From the NCBI RefSeq assembly GCF_052115445.1, contig NZ_JBFRGR010000025.1, positions 38,030-102,029 on the forward strand: a stretch of DNA of 64,000 bases, written 5' to 3'. Made by a program: the position numbers and the translations under genes. Shown here in pieces: positions 15,704 through 24,424 of this stretch (position 1 is the first letter of the stretch; each line of letters starts with the position of its first letter). Source of the DNA: Paenibacillus_E sp052115445. GTDB lineage: Bacteria; Bacillota; Bacilli; Paenibacillales; NBRC-103111. The notes under the pieces were generated by a model. The model worked only from the letters and a program-made list of their open reading frames with translations. It made no database searches and was not told the origin of the DNA.

Positions 15704-17503
15704 TCAGGTAACCCCCTTTTTCATCGGAATATGGATGACGATCCGCACACCTTGGGGATGAACATGGTCAATCTCCAAAGTTGCCTCATCATTAAAATAG
15801 AGCTGGATACGCGTTAGGACGTTACGTAAACCGATATAGGAATCATCAGCAACGGATGATGCTTTCAGTCGACTTCGGACCTCATGGAGCCGTTGATCTG
15901 TCACCCCTATACCATTGTCCGCCACGGTAAGCTTCAAGTAGTCTCCTTCAGGGGTAGTCAGCTTCTCTGATTCGATGTGCAACAGACCGACGTCTTGCGA
16001 CTGGCTAGGTTTAAAACCATGCTTGAAATAATTTTCGACAAGCGGTTGAAGAATCATTTTAGGAATAGAAATGGTCCCAGTCCCCTCTTCAATCGCATAG
16101 ACAATATCAAATTGGTGTTCAAAACGCTGCTTCTGCAGCTCCAAATACGCTTTAATATGATCAATTTCTTTGCGAAGAGGAACGACAGATTCGTTCGTGT
16201 TCATGCTGTAATGCATCATTTTAGCTAACGAATTAATGAGGGTGTAGATCTTAGGTGCTTCATGTTGCAGGGCCAATGTTCCGATCGATTGTAAGGCATT
16301 ATTCAGAAAATGCGGATTAATTTGCGCCTGAAGCGCCATCAACTGATTCGATTTATTCGCTAGTTCTAACCGATATTCGCGCATCACCATTTGATTCAAA
16401 TCCTGCATAAGTCCGTGGAAACGGTTCGCAAGTATCCCCATCTCATCGGTTCTGGTCAACTCAATGTCGCTCTGATGATCACCTAGTCCAGCTTGTCCCG
16501 TTTGAATGCGTGTAATGTAACGAATCAGTTGTTTGATTGGAGCTGTAAAACGAATGCTAATATAGACCGTGCCAGCCATAACAATGAGCATCGAAAATGA
16601 CAGAATGAGAGCGTTAATGAAAGTCAATTGGCGAGCGTTCTTGGTGAGCTGCTCATACGGAAGACGCTTTACAATCGTCCAGTTCAAATAGTCTGTACGC
16701 ATTTTCTCATACATATTAATCCCTGCAAAAGCACCTTTCGACCATTCATAGCTCCCCTTGTCAAGGGTACTGTGAACAGCTTCATCCCCCCAATTATCAT
16801 CTAATTGAAGTCCCCACTTGCTTGGATCAGGACCGAAAACGATACGTCCCGTTTCATCTAAAATGTAAAGTTCCTCTTGATTATGGGTGAATAAGCCTTG
16901 AGAAATATTAGAAACGAGGTCCAAATTCAAATCAATAATAAGCTCACCAATGGATTGATTACTAGGTGAGTACATGATATTACGGTGCATAGAAATAACG
17001 GGTGTTGGGTTAGAATATGCAGAGAGTGACATGCCATACAAATTGTTCTGATGTTTGATTTCGAAATACACAAGCTTGCCCGCAGGGAACGGCTGCAGTC
17101 CCTCATATTTACCAGCCATGCTTACTTGAATGTCATTGTGGGTAAGAAAAGAACTGTTGCTAACAGCGGCATACAGGTAAATTTGTTTGATTTCTTTAAC
17201 CGAATGTGACATGACCTGTAGACCGCTTTTGATCACTTTATCGCTCTGATAGTTAATCTCCGACTGCGTTTGAATGATCTCATAAAATTGGCCAAGCTCA
17301 GCAATATTCCTGCCTGTGTAAATCGTGGAGGAGGCTTGAACGACCCCATCCAGATAGTTCACGAGGTTCGTTTTACCTTGTGAGAGCAGGGCGGAATTGT
17401 TAGTCAGCGTATCTTCTGTCACCTTCTGTTTGGTGAAGAAATAGGAGACGCCAAGGGAGGTAAGGAAGGGCACAAGAGTGGCAATTAGCAGAAATAAGAT
17501 CAA
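15704..17503 (-). CDS. YesM-type sensor histidine kinase (start uncertain)
   Basis: About 600 residues: N-terminal membrane helix, large extracytoplasmic sensor region, a second membrane helix, HAMP linker, His_kinase domain (QAQINPHFLNNALQSI, phospho-acceptor His near residue 395) and HATPase (LQPLVENYFKHGF, VADNGIGV). The frame given starts at TTG 17503, but it remains open upstream to 17533 and reads SLIRHSIRNKL, which is how YesM proteins normally begin. No ATG, GTG or TTG lies in that stretch. An ATG at 17537 is one base out of frame. The true start may be a CTG at 17530, or one base may be missing or extra here. It is divergent from the transporter genes. Confidence 0.88.
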   Translation of the reverse strand: MILFLLIATLVPFLTSLGVSYFFTKQKVTEDTLTNNSALLSQGKTNLVNYLDGVVQASSTIYTGRNIAELGQFYEIIQTQSEINYQSDKVIKSGLQVMSHSVKEIKQIYLYAAVSNSSFLTHNDIQVSMAGKYEGLQPFPAGKLVYFEIKHQNNLYGMSLSAYSNPTPVISMHRNIMYSPSNQSIGELIIDLNLDLVSNISQGLFTHNQEELYILDETGRIVFGPDPSKWGLQLDDNWGDEAVHSTLDKGSYEWSKGAFAGINMYEKMRTDYLNWTIVKRLPYEQLTKNARQLTFINALILSFSMLIVMAGTVYISIRFTAPIKQLIRYITRIQTGQAGLGDHQSDIELTRTDEMGILANRFHGLMQDLNQMVMREYRLELANKSNQLMALQAQINPHFLNNALQSIGTLALQHEAPKIYTLINSLAKMMHYSMNTNESVVPLRKEIDHIKAYLELQKQRFEHQFDIVYAIEEGTGTISIPKMILQPLVENYFKHGFKPSQSQDVGLLHIESEKLTTPEGDYLKLTVADNGIGVTDQRLHEVRSRLKASSVADDSYIGLRNVLTRIQLYFNDEATLEIDHVHPQGVRIVIHIPMKKGVT

Positions 17504-17687
17504 TTTATTACGAATACTGTGTCGTATCAGACTTCATCAGCTCGGTTTCTATAATGGGATTTTCCCCTACATTGTAGCAGGAGAGGTCAACAAATTCCAC
17601 CTAATGGGTCACGATCGTCTGTGTTTTGGGGTACTGCGGCACTCTATACTTGGGGTATAGTAGCAGAATGGTAAGGGGGACTTCCCA

Positions 17688-18572
17688 GTGAAAACAAAAA
17701 GAATGCTTTCCGGATGGCTTCAGCAATGGGTATTTATCGGACCTGCGTTAGTCTTTTTTGGCATCGTGGTCTTGATTCCATTTCTGATGAGCATCTATTA
17801 TTCGTTTACCGAATGGAATGGCGTAACAACGAATGTGACCTTCAATGGACTGGAGAACTTCAAACAAATTCTATTCCATGATAAGGACTATCGCAATGCC
17901 TTTAACTTTACTTCTCGATTGACCGTGACGAACGTGATTCTGACGAATCTTGTAGGCTTCTTATTGGCGTTATTGCTCACGCAATCGCTGAAAACGAGGA
18001 ATGTATTACGTACAATCTTTTTTATGCCGAACGTAATCGGTGGTTTATTGCTCGGTTTTATCTGGCAGTTTATCTTTGTAAAAGGGTTTGCAACCCTTGG
18101 CAATCTCACGCATATCGGTTTCTTCGAATTGCCTTGGTTAGGTGATTCACCGACCGCTTTCTGGGCGATCGTAATCGTTAGTGTGTGGCAGGGCGCTGGA
18201 TATCTCATGATTATTTACATAGCGGCCTTGTCGAATGTGCCAAAGGATATGCTCGAGGCAGCGTATATTGATGGCGCATCCCGCATGCAAGTATTACGAA
18301 GCATCATCGTTCCGCTCATCATGCCAGCCGTCACCGTGTGCTTGTTCTTGACGATTTCGTGGTCATTCAAAATCTTTGACTTGAACTTCTCCTTGACGAA
18401 AGGCGGACCGTTCAATTCCACAGAGTCGGTTTCCATCAATATTTATCAAGAAGCTTTCCGTAACAATCGGTATGGTTTAGGTACGGCCAAAGCTCTCGTA
18501 TTCTTCATCGTAGTTGCCATCATTTCAACCATCCAAGTGATGTACACCAAGCGCAAGGAGGTTGAGGTCTAA
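17688..18572 (+). CDS. CUT1 sugar ABC transporter permease (MalF/UgpA type)
   Basis: A 294-residue inner-membrane permease with about six helices. The EAA loop that contacts the ATPase is visible (EAAYIDGASRMQVLRSIIVPLIMP). N-terminal WVFIGPALVFFGIVVLIPFLMSIYYSF and GLENF are typical of the MalF/UgpA branch. The start is GTG 17688 with AAGGGGG upstream. It overlaps the next permease by TAATG and lies divergent to a YesMN system. No ATPase gene is present; such transporters commonly share one MsmX-like ATPase encoded elsewhere. Confidence 0.92.
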   Translation: MKTKRMLSGWLQQWVFIGPALVFFGIVVLIPFLMSIYYSFTEWNGVTTNVTFNGLENFKQILFHDKDYRNAFNFTSRLTVTNVILTNLVGFLLALLLTQSLKTRNVLRTIFFMPNVIGGLLLGFIWQFIFVKGFATLGNLTHIGFFELPWLGDSPTAFWAIVIVSVWQGAGYLMIIYIAALSNVPKDMLEAAYIDGASRMQVLRSIIVPLIMPAVTVCLFLTISWSFKIFDLNFSLTKGGPFNSTESVSINIYQEAFRNNRYGLGTAKALVFFIVVAIISTIQVMYTKRKEVEV

Positions 18573-19408
18573 TGGCTTCCGTCAAAAAGTATACAGGCCG
18601 ATTATTTGCTCTTGAAGTTCTTGGCATTCTAGTTGCCTTACTCTTCTTGATTCCGTTCTACTTCGTCATCGCGAATTCCTTAAAAACGTTCCCTGAATTA
18701 GCAGCGAATACGGCGAAGCTGCCAAGCTCTCTATATCTAGATAACTACACCAAAGTATGGAGCATCATGAAGTTCCCGAAGGCGTTCTTCAACTCTTTGT
18801 TCATTACTGTTTTGAGTAATGTAGGACTCGTAGTCATTTCCTCAATGGCGGCGTATCGCATGGTGAGAAAAGCAAGTAAATTTAATAATCTTGTTTTCTT
18901 AGCTTTCGTTGCAGCCATGGTTATTCCGTTCCAGTCGATCATGATTCCACTAGTTCGCGTAGCGAGCCAAGTTGGCTTTATGGATAGTAAGCTGGGATTG
19001 GTAGCATGTTATTATGGATTCGGCGTTTCCTTAAATGTCTTCTTGTACCATGGATTTATTAAATCCATTCCACTCGAAATTGAGGAATCAGCCAAAGTTG
19101 ATGGCAGTTCAGCGTACGGTGTGTTTTGGAAAATTGTATTTCCACTGCTCAAGCCAATGTCGATTACCATCATCATCTTGAACAGCTTATGGATTTGGAA
19201 TGACTATCTACTTCCATCTCTCGTACTTGGTAATCCAGAGCTGCGGACCATTCCGCTTGCTACTTTCTCGTTCTTTGGACAATATACGAAACAATGGGAT
19301 TTAGCGCTTGCTGGGTTAACACTAAGCGTATTGCCGATCGTCATTTTCTTCTTGTTCTTGCAGAAGCACATCGTAGAAGGGATTACAGCGGGTTCAGTAA
19401 AAGGGTGA
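18572..19408 (+). CDS. CUT1 sugar ABC transporter permease (MalG/UgpE type)
   Basis: A 278-residue partner permease. The EAA loop reads EIEESAKVDGSSAYGVFWKIVFPLLKPM, and the C terminus HIVEGITAGSVKG is the standard ending of this branch. Its ATG overlaps the stop of the first permease by one base, so the pair is translationally coupled. It is followed by 159 bases without a gene and then the binding protein, which has its own strong ribosome binding site. Confidence 0.92.
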   Translation: MASVKKYTGRLFALEVLGILVALLFLIPFYFVIANSLKTFPELAANTAKLPSSLYLDNYTKVWSIMKFPKAFFNSLFITVLSNVGLVVISSMAAYRMVRKASKFNNLVFLAFVAAMVIPFQSIMIPLVRVASQVGFMDSKLGLVACYYGFGVSLNVFLYHGFIKSIPLEIEESAKVDGSSAYGVFWKIVFPLLKPMSITIIILNSLWIWNDYLLPSLVLGNPELRTIPLATFSFFGQYTKQWDLALAGLTLSVLPIVIFFLFLQKHIVEGITAGSVKG

Positions 19409-19567
19409 CATAATTGCAAATATGTTCAAGATATTCCACCTTTATGTTCAATATACTCGGTGTTAAGCCAGGATGTAAGTGTTTACAATGAATCATGTAA
19501 GGAAGCAAGGCAAGAATAAGTAAGCGAGTTTAAATGAAGAAACAAGTTAAAGGGAGGCATTACCTAC

Positions 19568-20890
19568 ATGAAAAAATTAACAATGGTTTCAGTGGCAGCA
19601 GTATTATCCTTATCCGTACTAGCAGCTGGTTGCGGGAAAAAAGACGAGACAGCAAGTCCTGCTCCAACTACGGGTACATCAACAGCGACAACAACGCCTG
19701 CTGCTAGCGGCAAGCCAGTTACCATTAAAATCTTCCAATTCAAAGTTGAGATCGCAGACCAGCTTGGTAAAATGGTGCAAGAATATCAGAAGTTGAATCC
19801 GAATGTCAAAATCCAAGTCGACACTGTCGGCGGTGGAGCTGACTACGGCGCGGCGCTTCTTGCGAAGTTTAACGCAGGTGACAAACCGGATATTTTCAAC
19901 AACGGTGGTTTCACAGACCTAGATAAATGGATCGATAACTTGGAAGATCTATCCGATCAACCATGGGTGAAAGATCTTGTTGACGTTGCGAAAGAGCCAA
20001 TGACAAAGGGTGGAAAGCTATACGGTCAACCACTTAACCTTGAAGGATATGGCTTCCAATACAATAAAGATTTGTTTGCCAAAGCCGGCATCACAGAGCT
20101 TCCAAAAACGTTCTCTCAATTAGAAGCAGCGGCTAAAAAGCTGAAAGATGCGGGTATCACTCCTTTTGAAACAGGCTATGCCGAGTGGTGGGTACTTGGA
20201 AACCATTTCGTGAACCTTCCATTTGCTTATCAAAAGGATCCGAATGCGTTCATCGATGGCTTGAATAAAGGTACAGCGAAAATTCCAGGCAACGAAGTGT
20301 TCAACCAATGGGTGAAATTGTTCGACTTGCAATTGCAATATGGCAACAAAAACCCGCTGCAAACCGACTACAATACACAAGTAACGGATTTCGCTACGGG
20401 GAAAGCGGCAATGACGCAACAAGGTAACTGGACACAAGTTCAAATTACCAAAACAAACCCTGACATCAAAATTGGCTTCTTGCCAATGCCGATCAACGAT
20501 GATGCAACAGCGAACGACAAATTGTTCGTAGGTGTACCTAATAACTGGGTAGTCAACAAAAACTCTGCAGTTAAAGACGAAGCTAAGAAATTCCTGAACT
20601 GGATGGTTACCTCCGATATTGGTAAGAAATATATCACAGATGAATTCAAGTTTATCCCTGCTTTCAAATCCATTCCTGCTGACGAGAAAGTACTTGGACC
20701 ATTAGCAGCAGATATTATCGCTTACAGCAAAGCTGGCAAAACATTGAGCTGGAACTGGTTCAAATTCCCAGGTGGAGAAGCTTCCAGTAAGAAATTCGGC
20801 GATATCATGCAAGGTTATGTTGCTAAGAAGTATACGAAGGATCAAATGTTGGAAGAATTCCAGAAAACATGGGATAGCCTTAAGAAGTAA
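19568..20890 (+). CDS. Extracellular sugar-binding lipoprotein (family 1)
   Basis: A 440-residue ABC substrate-binding protein. The signal peptide ends in the lipobox LAAGC (lipidated Cys22), followed by a Ser/Thr/Pro linker, then a mature domain starting VTIKIFQFKVEIADQLGKMVQEYQK and containing typical family strings (KPDIFNNGG, GKLYGQPLNLEGYGFQYNKDLF, FATGKAAMTQQGNWT). It should deliver an oligosaccharide to the two preceding permeases. ATG 19568 is preceded by AAAGGGAGG. A terminator follows. The sugar cannot be named from sequence. Confidence 0.92.
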   Translation: MKKLTMVSVAAVLSLSVLAAGCGKKDETASPAPTTGTSTATTTPAASGKPVTIKIFQFKVEIADQLGKMVQEYQKLNPNVKIQVDTVGGGADYGAALLAKFNAGDKPDIFNNGGFTDLDKWIDNLEDLSDQPWVKDLVDVAKEPMTKGGKLYGQPLNLEGYGFQYNKDLFAKAGITELPKTFSQLEAAAKKLKDAGITPFETGYAEWWVLGNHFVNLPFAYQKDPNAFIDGLNKGTAKIPGNEVFNQWVKLFDLQLQYGNKNPLQTDYNTQVTDFATGKAAMTQQGNWTQVQITKTNPDIKIGFLPMPINDDATANDKLFVGVPNNWVVNKNSAVKDEAKKFLNWMVTSDIGKKYITDEFKFIPAFKSIPADEKVLGPLAADIIAYSKAGKTLSWNWFKFPGGEASSKKFGDIMQGYVAKKYTKDQMLEEFQKTWDSLKK

Positions 20891-20910
20891 CCCGAATCTA
20901 GACGTACGTC

Positions 20911-20939
20911 AAGCCTCAGCGCCAATGCTGAGGCTTTTT
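20911..20939 (+). terminator. Intrinsic terminator of the CUT1 transporter operon
   Basis: Perfect stem AGCCTCAGC/GCTGAGGCT with loop GCCAAT and a short T run, 20 bases after the binding-protein stop. Confidence 0.9.
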
Positions 20940-20994
20940 GCTGTTTAACAGATGTGGCAATGGCTGTTACAATGAAGAGGACTGGAGGTTTACC

Positions 20995-22224
20995 ATGAAT
21001 CTTAATATCAGAGCTTGGCTGCAGGGCAGAGGGAATGCGCTGCCACTTGAGAAAAGACTATCACGCGAAGCAGTCATTTCTTTAGTTATTCATTCCATTT
21101 TTCAATTTGGTGCTTCCATGTCAGGGGTGTTTCTCAATTTATATTTGTGGCGGTTAACGCATAGTGTTGTCGTGAATGGAACCTACAACATAATCGTGTA
21201 CATCTTAACACCGATTGGGTTCGCCATTGGCGGTTATATGATTAAGAAGAAGGACCGTATGGTAGCGTACCGACTGGGTATTGTACTGATTGGTCTCTTC
21301 TATTTAAGTGTGAGCATTGCTGGGGAACGGCTTGTCGATTATTACGTGCTTTTTGCCATATTTAATGGACTGGCTAGCAGCTTCTACTGGGTCGGTTATT
21401 TAACTTTGATGTATGATGTGTCGACGGAGCAGAACCGTATTCGCTATCTCGCTTTCAATATGATGTTTTTCACAGCGGCTACGCTTGCAGGGCCAGCACT
21501 TGCTGGTTTCATCATTCGAATGAAAGAAGGGTTAAGCGGATACACCATCGTCTTCTCCATTGCTTTCTTCATGTTTCTATTGGCCGCGTTAATCTCTTTG
21601 AAAATTAAGGCGTCAAGCGGACATCACCGTGTGTATTATTTGAAATATACGGGGCTCATTATGAAGAAAAAGCAAGAGTGGTCGAATGCGCTGCTTGGCT
21701 TCTTCGGTATGGGCTTGCTGCAGGGCACGATGTTGTTTCTACCTAACATCCTTTTATTCAAAGTACTGCCGCGGGAAGATTTGGTTGGTTACCTAGGTGT
21801 CCTCTATTCGAGTCTAAGTATTGTCATGGGGATCTTTATTTCGAAGTACGCGAATGCGGGCAGGGCAAGGATGTATTTGACCATTTCGACTGTGGGTTAT
21901 CTCGTTGGGGTCTCCTGTATTATAGGAAGTTTAAATGTGTGGTCTGTGGTCGGCTTTATGATTCTGTACTCCATCTTTGCACCGCTGCAAGGGAATACTA
22001 TGACAGGGTACTATTACAGCCTTATTGCGAGGCTTCCTCTTAAGGGGGAATTAAAGGTTGAAAGCGTGGTCGTGCGGGAATTTTTCTTAAATGTGGGGCG
22101 GGTTATTTCCATTCTCGTTCTCATTACCTTTGGGAGCGATTTGGATGGTGGTCTTATTCCATGGATCCTGCTGCTGGCCGCTTTGACGCAATTTGGTTTG
22201 ATCTGGTCAATTAAGAATCGATAG
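20995..22224 (+). CDS. MFS transporter, function unassigned
   Basis: A 409-residue integral membrane protein with about 12 hydrophobic segments and a standard MFS layout, including a charged loop GGYMIKKKDRMVAYRLG after the second helix. It lacks the DHA drug-exporter signatures. The in-frame opening extends to 20938 inside the upstream terminator, but ATG 20995 with GGAGG 8 bases before it is the sensible start (MNLNIRAWLQGRG). Substrate unknown. It stands alone between a terminator and a repeat-containing gap. Confidence 0.8.
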   Translation: MNLNIRAWLQGRGNALPLEKRLSREAVISLVIHSIFQFGASMSGVFLNLYLWRLTHSVVVNGTYNIIVYILTPIGFAIGGYMIKKKDRMVAYRLGIVLIGLFYLSVSIAGERLVDYYVLFAIFNGLASSFYWVGYLTLMYDVSTEQNRIRYLAFNMMFFTAATLAGPALAGFIIRMKEGLSGYTIVFSIAFFMFLLAALISLKIKASSGHHRVYYLKYTGLIMKKKQEWSNALLGFFGMGLLQGTMLFLPNILLFKVLPREDLVGYLGVLYSSLSIVMGIFISKYANAGRARMYLTISTVGYLVGVSCIIGSLNVWSVVGFMILYSIFAPLQGNTMTGYYYSLIARLPLKGELKVESVVVREFFLNVGRVISILVLITFGSDLDGGLIPWILLLAALTQFGLIWSIKNR

Positions 22225-22301
22225 GGATGTAAGTGCAAGTTCAACAAGTCCAGTTTTCAGCACCGAGAAGATTGAAAGAAGATAGGAAATGAGGAGCGGA
22301 G

Positions 22302-22364
22302 CGTAGTGGAAGCTACGTGAGCACCGGAATTTCCGGCTGAATTCACAATATTCGATGTCGAATA
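22302..22364. repeat. Cluster of three small inverted repeats
   Basis: Three hairpin-forming sequences follow each other: CGTAG-TGGAAG-CTACG (22302-22317), CCGGAA-T-TTCCGG (22324-22336) and TATTCGA-TG-TCGAATA (22349-22364). None is followed by a T run, so they do not look like terminators. The 250-base gap holding them has no other gene. The sequence has the look of a dispersed extragenic element. Confidence 0.5.
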
Positions 22365-22475
22365 CGCTACTTGGAATGCTTCGTGATCAAAAGTGGACTA
22401 CCTTGGTAAGGATTAGAGGCCTACAATTCGGTTATCCTAGATGGTAGTGAATTGGAGAAGAGGGGCATTGTGCAG

Positions 22476-23426
22476 ATGGAGAAAGTAGATATTCTGATCG
22501 TCGGAGGAGGCATTGCAGGGCTTCAAGCGGCGATTCAATTAGGCAGATATGAGCACAAAGTACTTGTGGTTGATGCAGGTTACGGACGTTCGACCCTGTG
22601 CAGGAGCTATCATAATATTCTAGGTTGGCCAGATGGAGTATCGGGGGATGAACTGCGCCAATTAGGCAGGCTGCAAGCTGAGCGATTAGGGGTAGCTTTT
22701 GTCCAAGATGAAATTGTGCAGGCTGTCGCCAAAGGAAGAATCGGTGACGGCTTCGAGCTATGGGGAAAAAGTGGCCGAGGCTATGAAGCGAGGACGCTTC
22801 TGCTGGCGACTGGCTTATTGGACCGGATGCCTGAACTCCCGAACCTGAAAGAATGCTTGGGGTTAACCGTATACGTGTGCCCCGATTGCGACGGATATGA
22901 GATCAAGGATCGCAATACGCTAGTGATGGGCTCAGGTGATACAGGGGCAGCTATGGCGATTAAGCTCCGTCATCGAACCGAGCAAATGACGTATGTGAAT
23001 CACCAAAATCGGGCCGTGAAAAGTGAGCTTCTTATGGAAATGAAGAACAAAGGCATTACTTATTTGACGGAAGATCTGGATGAGGTTGTGGTGGATTCGC
23101 CCGGACGATTCCAGGGAGTTGTGCTTAAAGATGGCAGATGGCTGGAAGCAGAACGAGGCTTTATCGCTTTCGGTGGGAATGAAGTGAAGTCGGATTTGGC
23201 TCGTCAGCTTGGTGCAGAACGCATGGAGAATCGGCATGTGATGACCGATCCTCGCAGTAAAATGACGAGTGTTCCTTTCGTCTGGGCGGCTGGCGATGTC
23301 GGCGTTCATGCGGAGCAAGTGACGATTGCGATGGGGGAAGGCTCACAGGCGGCCATTTGGATCAACAAGGCGTTGCTTAGAATGAATGAAGAGGCGAATG
23401 TTCATCGGGTTGTGATTCGGTCTTAG
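22476..23426 (+). CDS. Thioredoxin-reductase-like FAD/NAD(P)-dependent oxidoreductase
   Basis: A 316-residue two-dinucleotide-fold flavoprotein. The FAD site is VDILIVGGGIAGLQAA, the redox-active pair is CPDC (in VYVCPDCDGYE), the NAD(P)H fold is MGSGDTGAAMAI, and the second FAD motif is FVWAAGDVGVHAEQVTIAMGEG. This resembles the TrxB-like disulfide oxidoreductases. Whether it reduces thioredoxin, another thiol or oxidises a dithiol is not clear; the CPDC pair differs from the classical CATC. The start is ATG 22476 or GTG 22470 (GAGGGG upstream); TTG 22452 is less likely. Confidence 0.82.
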   Translation: MEKVDILIVGGGIAGLQAAIQLGRYEHKVLVVDAGYGRSTLCRSYHNILGWPDGVSGDELRQLGRLQAERLGVAFVQDEIVQAVAKGRIGDGFELWGKSGRGYEARTLLLATGLLDRMPELPNLKECLGLTVYVCPDCDGYEIKDRNTLVMGSGDTGAAMAIKLRHRTEQMTYVNHQNRAVKSELLMEMKNKGITYLTEDLDEVVVDSPGRFQGVVLKDGRWLEAERGFIAFGGNEVKSDLARQLGAERMENRHVMTDPRSKMTSVPFVWAAGDVGVHAEQVTIAMGEGSQAAIWINKALLRMNEEANVHRVVIRS

Positions 23427-23590
23427 GGTGAATCTATAAGGTGATAATCGCTTAATTAAGGTAAATAACGTTGTGAGATAACTTTATTTTTCTCTAAATC
23501 CGATTCTGAAGGCTATTAAGGTGATGGCACAACTCTATTTTCATAACGGAGAAACTCTGGTTTAATCTGTATAGATAATAAAGGTAAAGA

Positions 23591-24304
23591 CTAAGGGATG
23601 GTTATGGTTGGGAAAGCAGTAACTACGTGTGCATACTCTACTAAGGCTTTCTCGCCGATGGGGGTAAGATGGTAGATGCCTCGGCTTTGTCGGACAAACC
23701 AACGATAGTAGTTTTGCTGCAGAAGTGAGCTCACGTTCATATTGCTGGTCATCTCGCGCAGTTTACGTGGGCTGAGTGGACCGTGCTGCTGCATTAGATA
23801 AGCGCAGTGCAACGATTTCTCTCTGTATGCGGTCATAAGTTTCTGCTGAGAACTACCGCCGACATTATAGTCGCCGCTGCGCTCATGGAACTCCGCCATT
23901 AGCTTGCCGGAAGCCCTCTTGTTGGGGCGTAATGTATAAGGAGTAGGCTCACAGACGAGGTCGACTGTGGGCTGTTTGCGTTTGTAGAATTGAACGGTCA
24001 ATACACCAAGTCCAAGCATGCGACAAAGTCGACGAATATCCTCCCATTGTAAGCGGTGGGGGGCTTTTCCTTTGTTCGGCAGCTCGAAGGCTACATAGAC
24101 GTCTTGCGTTAGCCGCAGCCGTTCAATTCCTTGAACGAGGAGCGGGATATTAAAGCTTTTTTTCAATTCAACAATAACCGGGGGCTCATCGCCTCGAATT
24201 GCGACTAAATCACAGTGCTTAACTTCGCCACGGACGGTATAGCCACGCTGCTCGAAGAAGTGTTTAATCGGTGCATACAGCTCGGTTTCGGTCTGGATCG
24301 GCAT
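23591..24304 (-). CDS. DUF2161 family PD-(D/E)XK-like protein
   Basis: A 237-residue protein. The N-terminal half has the signature of the PD-(D/E)XK nuclease fold: a glutamate (TETELY), then H-CDLVAIRG and the ExK pair in VIVELKKS. The C-terminal half has a winged-helix look (LMQQHGPLSPRKLREMT...SRGIYHLTPIGEKAL). Substrate and role are unknown. ATG is at 24304 with AGGAGA upstream, divergent from the araM-like gene. The 165-base gap on its 3' side toward the flavoprotein gene has no recognisable feature. Confidence 0.78.
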   Translation of the reverse strand: MPIQTETELYAPIKHFFEQRGYTVRGEVKHCDLVAIRGDEPPVIVELKKSFNIPLLVQGIERLRLTQDVYVAFELPNKGKAPHRLQWEDIRRLCRMLGLGVLTVQFYKRKQPTVDLVCEPTPYTLRPNKRASGKLMAEFHERSGDYNVGGSSQQKLMTAYREKSLHCAYLMQQHGPLSPRKLREMTSNMNVSSLLQQNYYRWFVRQSRGIYHLTPIGEKALVEYAHVVTAFPTITIP

Positions 24305-24424
24305 GAGGGGCTCGTTCTCCTCTTTTCGTGCAAAAAGTCTGATAGAATGGCTTTTATTATAGCATAGGTTGCGCTAGAATAGGTGAGAGAATAACTTGTA
24401 CGTACAGGTTAGGAGATGAGAGAT

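Noticed and set aside
17580..17690. Seventh copy of the island promoter module before the CUT1 permease genes
   Set aside because: TATACT is present near 17645 but no TCGTAAAAAA-CACA half-site lies 58 bases upstream.
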